A stretch of DNA of 53,590 nt from Pseudomonadota bacterium (GTDB taxonomy: Bacteria; Pseudomonadota; Gammaproteobacteria; Burkholderiales; Burkholderiaceae_E): assembly GCA_029779755.1 (NCBI GenBank), contig JAKOZZ010000012.1:1-53590 (forward strand), written 5' to 3'. Below, one piece after another: positions 49,216 through 53,590 of this stretch (position 1 is the first letter of the stretch; every line of letters begins with the position of its first letter). The notes beneath the pieces are model-generated. The model ran no database searches. It was given only the letters and a program-made list of their open reading frames with translations, and was not told where the DNA came from. The translations under genes and the position numbers were made by a program.

Positions 49216-49947
49216 ATGGAAGCCCCCACCCCACCCGCCGTGCCCCCGGCCGCCGACGACGATCTCGGCGTGCCGGTCTCGCAGAAGATCCGCGAGCGCC
49301 TGAAAGCCGCCCGCGAGCGCTTCCACGCCAACGACAACATCGCCGCGTTCATCGAGCCCGGCGAGCTGCCGCTGCTGCAGGCCGAGGTCGAGTCCAAGCT
49401 GCAGGACGTGCTCACCAGCATGGTCATCGACACCGAAAGCGACCACAACACGCGCGAGACCGCGCGCCGGGTCGCCAAGATGTACCTGCAGGAGGTCTTC
49501 CGCGGCCGCTACGTCGCGATGCCGCAGGTCACCGAGTTCCCCAACGTCGAGCGGCTGAACGAGCTGATGATCGTCGGGCCGATCACCGTGCGCAGCGCCT
49601 GCTCGCACCACATGTGTCCGATCATCGGCCGCGTGTGGATCGGCGTGCTGCCCAACGAGCACTCCAACCTGATCGGCCTGTCCAAGTACGCGCGCCTCGC
49701 CGACTGGGTGATGAGCCGCCCGCAGATCCAGGAGGAGGCGGTAGCCCGGCTGGCCGATCTGCTGCAGGAGCGGGTGCAGCCCGACGGCCTGGCCATCGTG
49801 ATGGAGGCCGACCACTTCTGCATGCAGTGGCGCGGCGTGAAGGACACCGATTCGAAGATGATCAACAGCGTGATGCGCGGTTCGTTCCTGAAGGACCCGA
49901 ACCTGCGCCGCGAGTTCCTCGCGCTGCTCAGCAAGAACAACGCCTAA
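49216..49947 (+). CDS. folE: GTP cyclohydrolase I
   Basis: This 243-residue enzyme makes 7,8-dihydroneopterin triphosphate, the first step toward folate and pterins. Zinc and catalytic residues are in VRSACSHHMCPIIGR (C129, H132) and EADHFCMQWRG. The conserved NERLNELMIVGPI-type block and DTDSKMINSVMRG are present. The N-terminal 30 residues are a Pro/Ala-rich extension. The ATG at 49216 lies before this extension; it is the only good start in frame. The gene is followed 14 bp later by a BLUF gene. Confidence 0.95.
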   Translation: MEAPTPPAVPPAADDDLGVPVSQKIRERLKAARERFHANDNIAAFIEPGELPLLQAEVESKLQDVLTSMVIDTESDHNTRETARRVAKMYLQEVFRGRYVAMPQVTEFPNVERLNELMIVGPITVRSACSHHMCPIIGRVWIGVLPNEHSNLIGLSKYARLADWVMSRPQIQEEAVARLADLLQERVQPDGLAIVMEADHFCMQWRGVKDTDSKMINSVMRGSFLKDPNLRREFLALLSKNNA

Positions 49948-49961
49948 GGAGCGTGCCCCCG

Positions 49962-50390
49962 ATGCTCGTCCAACTCCTCTACGCCAGCCGCGCCGCCTCG
50001 ACGGTGACGGCGGAAATGACCGAATCGATCCTGCAGCAGTCCCGCGCCAAGAACCCCGAGATGGGCATCACCGGGGTGCTGTGCCAGGGCGGGGACGTGT
50101 TCATGCAGCTGCTCGAAGGCGGCCGCGCGCCGGTCAACGCGCTCTACAACACGATCGTGCGCGACGCGCGCCACGAGTGCGTGATGCTGCTGCACTATCG
50201 CGAGGTGTCGGAGCGCCGCTTCGCCGGCTGGACGATGGGTCACGTGCGGCTCGACCGCACCAACCCGTCGCTGCTGCTCAAGTATTCGGAACGCCCGCTG
50301 CTCGACCCGTTCGCGGTGTCGGGGGCGGCGTCCATGGCGCTGCTCGAGGAGCTGATCGCCACCGCGCAGATCATCGGCCGCGCCGGCTGA
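49962..50390 (+). CDS. Short BLUF-domain blue-light sensor
   Basis: This 142-residue flavin photoreceptor consists of the BLUF domain alone plus a short helical C-terminus. The photoactive residues are all present by position: Y7 (QLLYASRA), N31 (KNPEMGITGVL) and Q49 (DVFMQLLEG), with W90 and M92 in GWTMGHV. There is no output domain, so it must signal through a partner. AAGGAG lies 10 nt before the ATG. It follows folE by 14 bp, so the two are probably on one message. Confidence 0.92.
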   Translation: MLVQLLYASRAASTVTAEMTESILQQSRAKNPEMGITGVLCQGGDVFMQLLEGGRAPVNALYNTIVRDARHECVMLLHYREVSERRFAGWTMGHVRLDRTNPSLLLKYSERPLLDPFAVSGAASMALLEELIATAQIIGRAG

Positions 50391-50677
50391 GTCCGCCGCA
50401 CGGGCCGGCCGCGACCGCACGCATCGGCCCCGATCGCGCTGGCCGGCCTCGAATGTCCGGGCCGGCCCCGGACGCCCCGGCCATCTCACGACCGCCGGCC
50501 GGCCTCGCCTGAGCGGGCGCACGGTCCGAACCGCAGCCGCGCGACTACCCGCGCGGCGATCGCTGCGGCAGAATCGACCGGTCCGGCCCGGGCGGCACGA
50601 CCGCCGCCCCGGTTCCCAGCATCCACAACAGCGTCCGCCGCCGCGCGCGGTGTCCACCCCAACCTGGAACCTTACGC

Positions 50678-51952
50678 ATGAGTTCGTCCACCGCATCGAC
50701 CTCCGCCGACTCGACGCCCACCCGCAATGGGCCGCTGCACGGCATCCGCATCCTCGACCTGTCGCGCGTGCTCGCGGCGCCCTGGTGCATGCAGATCCTC
50801 GGCGACCTCGGCGCCGACATCGTCAAGATCGAGCGGCCGGGCCCGGGCGACGAGTCGCGTCACTGGGGCCCCCCCTGGCTGAACGGCACCGACGGCAAGG
50901 CCACCAAGGAGTCGGCATACTTCCTGTCCACCAACCGGAACAAGCGCTCGGTGGCGGTCGACCTGGCCTCGCCCGACGGGCAGGCGCTGATCCGCAAGCT
51001 GGCGGTGGATGCCGACATCTGCATCGAGAACTTCAAGGTCGGCGACCTCGCCCGCTACGGGCTCGACTACGCGTCGCTGTCGAAGGTGAACCCGCGGCTG
51101 ATCTACTGCTCGGTCACGGGCTTCGGCCAGACCGGCCCGTGGGCCGCGCGCCCCGGCTACGACTACCTGTTCCAGGGCATGGGCGGGCCGATGAGCGTCA
51201 CCGGCGAACGCGACGACCTGCCCGGCGGCGGGCCGCAGCGCTTCGGCCTGCCGATCGTCGACCTGTCGACCGGCATGTTCGCCGCCATCTCGATCCTGGC
51301 CGCGCTGCAGCACCGCAACCAGACGGGCGAGGGCCAGCACATCGACATCTCGCTGATGAGCACCGTGATGGCGATGAGCTCCGGCCACCTGTCCAACTAC
51401 CTGTGCAGCGGCAAGATCCCCGGCCGCACCGGCAACGATTCGCCCAACATCACCCCGTACGGCGTGTATCCCTGCTCGGACGGCCTGTTCATCATCGCGA
51501 GCGCAAACCAGACGCAGTTCGTGGCGCTGTGCAACGCGCTCGGCCATCCGGAGTGGGTCGAGGACCCGCGCTTCCTGAACAACGGCACGCGCATGGCGCA
51601 CCAGAAGGAACTGCACGAGCTGTTCTCGCGCATCCTCAGCACCAAGCCGCGCGCGCACTGGGAAGAGCTGTTCCTGAAGGTGGGCGTGCCCTCCGGCCCG
51701 ATCAACAACTACGCGCAGGCCCTCGAGCATCCGCAGGTGCAGCACCTGGGCACCCGCATCGGACTGCAGCACGCCACCGGCGTCGAGGCGCCCGGCATCG
51801 CCAGCCCGATGCGCTTCTCGAAGTCGCCGGTGTCGTACCGCCGTGCACCGCCGATGCTCGGCCAGCATACGGGCGAGGTGCTGCGCGAGCTGGGCCTGAG
51901 CGACGCCGAGATCGAGCAGCTGGTGAAGGCCGGCACCGTCCAGCTCGGCTGA
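50678..51952 (+). CDS. CaiB/BaiF family CoA transferase
   Basis: This 424-residue family III CoA transferase has GIRILDLSRVLAAPWCMQILGDLGADIVKIERPGPGDESR, LSTNRNKRSVAVDL and the catalytic aspartate in GLPIVDLSTGMFAAISILAAL. The later GEGQHIDISLM is typical. It moves CoA between carboxylic acids. The substrate pair is not evident. An alpha/beta hydrolase gene follows 44 bp downstream on the same strand. Confidence 0.92.
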   Translation: MSSSTASTSADSTPTRNGPLHGIRILDLSRVLAAPWCMQILGDLGADIVKIERPGPGDESRHWGPPWLNGTDGKATKESAYFLSTNRNKRSVAVDLASPDGQALIRKLAVDADICIENFKVGDLARYGLDYASLSKVNPRLIYCSVTGFGQTGPWAARPGYDYLFQGMGGPMSVTGERDDLPGGGPQRFGLPIVDLSTGMFAAISILAALQHRNQTGEGQHIDISLMSTVMAMSSGHLSNYLCSGKIPGRTGNDSPNITPYGVYPCSDGLFIIASANQTQFVALCNALGHPEWVEDPRFLNNGTRMAHQKELHELFSRILSTKPRAHWEELFLKVGVPSGPINNYAQALEHPQVQHLGTRIGLQHATGVEAPGIASPMRFSKSPVSYRRAPPMLGQHTGEVLRELGLSDAEIEQLVKAGTVQLG

Positions 51953-51996
51953 TCCACGCCCGGCGCGACCGTTCCCCCTGATCCACGGAGACCCCC

Positions 51997-52764
51997 ATGC
52001 CCCTGCTCGACCGCGACGGCGTACGCATCCACTACGAAGTGCGCGGGCAGGGGCCGGTGGTCCTGCTGTCGCACGGCTATTCGGCGACCGCGCAGATGTG
52101 GCGCGGTCAGCACGACGCGCTGGCGCGCGACCACACGCTGGTGACCTGGGACATGCGCGGGCACGGCGGGTCCGATTCGCCGGACGATCCCGCCGCCTAC
52201 AGCGCCGAGGCCACGGTCGACGACATGGCCGCGATCCTCGACGCGGTCGGCGCGCAGCGCGCCGTGATCGGGGGGCTTTCGCTGGGCGGCTACATGTCGC
52301 TGCTGTTCCATGCGACCCACCCGCAGCGCACGCGTGCGCTGCTGATCCTCGACACCGGTCCGGGCTTCCGCAAGGACGAGGCGCGCGAAGGCTGGAACGC
52401 GCAGGCGCGCCGCACGGCCGAGCGCTTCGAGCAGGAGGGCATGGCGCGGGTGGCGGCCCTGAAGGCATCGCACACCGGCGGCACGCACCGCTCCGCGCAG
52501 GGCCTGGCGCTGGCCGCGCGCGGCATGCTCGCGCAGCGCGACGCCCGCGTGATGGAGTCGCTGCCCGGCATCCGCGTGCCGGCGCTGATCGTCGTCGGCG
52601 CCGACGACACCCCGTTCCTCCAGTCGGCCGACGTGATGGCCGCCAAGATCGCCGGGGCGCAGAAGGTGGTGATTCCGGGCGCCGGCCACGTGGCCAACGT
52701 CGACCAGCCCGAGGCGTTCAATGCCGCGGTGCGCTCATTCCTGCTGGGCCTGCCGCCCGTCTGA
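51997..52764 (+). CDS. Alpha/beta hydrolase, 3-oxoadipate enol-lactonase-like
   Basis: This 255-residue hydrolase has the nucleophile elbow IGGLSLGGYMSLL (Ser in G-L-S-L-G), acid VVGADDTPF and base IPGAGHVANVDQP, all in usual positions. An oxyanion-hole segment LLSHGYSAT lies near the start. It resembles PcaD and related carboxylesterases. GGAGAC lies before the ATG. The last 30 bp overlap the end of the convergent gene. Confidence 0.9.
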   Translation: MPLLDRDGVRIHYEVRGQGPVVLLSHGYSATAQMWRGQHDALARDHTLVTWDMRGHGGSDSPDDPAAYSAEATVDDMAAILDAVGAQRAVIGGLSLGGYMSLLFHATHPQRTRALLILDTGPGFRKDEAREGWNAQARRTAERFEQEGMARVAALKASHTGGTHRSAQGLALAARGMLAQRDARVMESLPGIRVPALIVVGADDTPFLQSADVMAAKIAGAQKVVIPGAGHVANVDQPEAFNAAVRSFLLGLPPV

Positions 52765-53439
52765 GCAGGTGCAGCGGGCGCCCAGCGCCTGCAGCCGCGT
52801 CGCCACCAGCGCCTGCATGCGGTGCAGGTAGCGGTCGCGCACGCCCACCCGCTCGGCCGCCTGCCAGGTGTGCAGCAGGTACTCGGCCGCCGATCCCGCA
52901 TAGCCGCAGGCGCCGGCCATGTAGTCGGCCACCGTCTCGTCGGGCAGCCGCCCCGCATAGCGCGCGCTGTCGCGCCGGATGACGAACGCGATCGCGTGCA
53001 CCGGCCCCGCTGGCGTGCTGGCCTGCACCCAGCGCGCGCGGTAGCCGCGGCCGATCATCTCGCGCTTCCAGAGCTGCGCGAGCTGATCGCGCAGCCCGCG
53101 CGACGACAGCCGCTGCACCACGCCGTGGCAGCACCCGCCGCGCTCCAGCGCCAGCATCAGGTTGGGGCGCTCGCGGGTGCCGCGGTGGCGCCACTGCCAC
53201 ATGCAGAAGCGCCGGTGCCAGCCGTGCACGGTGGCCACCCGCTGCTCGATCACCGGCAGCTCGGGCTTCCACATCAGCGATCCGTACGCGAACAGCCACA
53301 CCGGGCCACGGTCGGGCCGCTGGCGCAGGAATTCAGCCAGCGACGCGGCGAGTTCCTCGTCGGAGGCCAGTTCGATCGCCACGCCGGGGTCGTCGATCGG
53401 ACCGGGGTGGATCGCTTCGATCAGGTCGCGGGTGAGCAT
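52735..53439 (-). CDS. ChaC-like gamma-glutamylcyclotransferase
   Basis: This 234-residue protein has the family glycine/tyrosine motif VWLFAYGSLMWKPELP and the likely catalytic glutamate in WKREMIGRGYRARWV, then GAGGYAGSA-type ACGYAGSAAEYL. ChaC enzymes release 5-oxoproline from glutathione. An N-terminal extension of about 45 residues precedes the fold. The C-terminus ends CTCSDGRQAQQE. It is convergent with the hydrolase gene and overlaps it by 30 bp. The last 151 bp of the window beyond its start show no gene. Confidence 0.9.
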   Translation of the reverse strand: MLTRDLIEAIHPGPIDDPGVAIELASDEELAASLAEFLRQRPDRGPVWLFAYGSLMWKPELPVIEQRVATVHGWHRRFCMWQWRHRGTRERPNLMLALERGGCCHGVVQRLSSRGLRDQLAQLWKREMIGRGYRARWVQASTPAGPVHAIAFVIRRDSARYAGRLPDETVADYMAGACGYAGSAAEYLLHTWQAAERVGVRDRYLHRMQALVATRLQALGARCTCSDGRQAQQE

Positions 53440-53590
53440 GGTGTCGGGCGGGTGTCGGCGTGCCGGAGCGGATTCGATCGTACTGCGACGCAGCAGCGGG
53501 CGACAGGGGCGCGGCCTACGCGCCTTGCGCGTTCACCCGTACAACGCAGCGGCGGTGCCGTTCGTCGACACGCGTCGCGAACCATTCGGT

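Overview
The window is 53.6 kb of very GC-rich DNA with dense, often overlapping genes and frequent GTG starts. Gene content points to a free-living respiratory betaproteobacterium, most likely Burkholderiales: an E. coli-type nap block, a standard F1Fo ATP synthase operon, hemE next to priA, and long-insert metabolic genes. The genus cannot be named from sequence alone. I see no tRNA, rRNA, CRISPR array, insertion sequence or phage gene, so this reads as chromosomal backbone mixed with catabolic accessory genes.

Layout. 1-3.1 kb: the end of a periplasmic nitrate reductase cluster (napG-napH-napB-napC; napA would lie just outside the left edge). 3.1-4.2 kb (minus): a secreted HtrA-like protein whose His and Asp catalytic residues look replaced. 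4.3-11.6 kb: atpIBEFHAGDC behind a clear sigma70-type promoter. 12.0-15.0 kb: a coupled trio of TPP enzyme, NAD(P)-binding protein and DUF599 membrane protein. 15.0-17.5 kb (minus): a membrane diguanylate cyclase and a MetX-like hydrolase. 17.7-23.9 kb: a CDGSH protein, hemE, priA and rep. The hemE-priA gap is an AT-richer island with a perfect DnaA box. 24.1-28.9 kb: an acyl-CoA ligase, an OFA-type MFS transporter and a D-aminoacylase-like amidohydrolase.

29.0-33.3 kb (minus): the most unusual locus, four genes joined by 1-4 nt overlaps. They encode a membrane-anchored protein with an adaptor-like C-terminus, a TelA-like helical protein, TelA itself, and a four-segment membrane protein. I consider it the best candidate for an uncharacterised system. 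33.6-38.7 kb: an amidase, recQ and an alkaline-phosphatase-superfamily protein. 38.7-45.2 kb (minus): an apparent catabolic operon, tcuA-tcuB-MBL hydrolase-aldehyde dehydrogenase-iron alcohol dehydrogenase. 45.5-53.4 kb: a small membrane protein, a mandelate racemase family enzyme, a peptidoglycan-binding/papain-like protein coupled to a PEP-mutase family enzyme, folE with a BLUF photosensor, a CaiB-type CoA transferase, an alpha/beta hydrolase and a ChaC-like cyclotransferase.

A recurring theme is that many intergenic gaps carry their own short tandem repeat (8, 9, 13, 14, 18, 23, 24 or 28 bp units), each different from the next. All functional calls come from reading motifs by eye; no database search was run.
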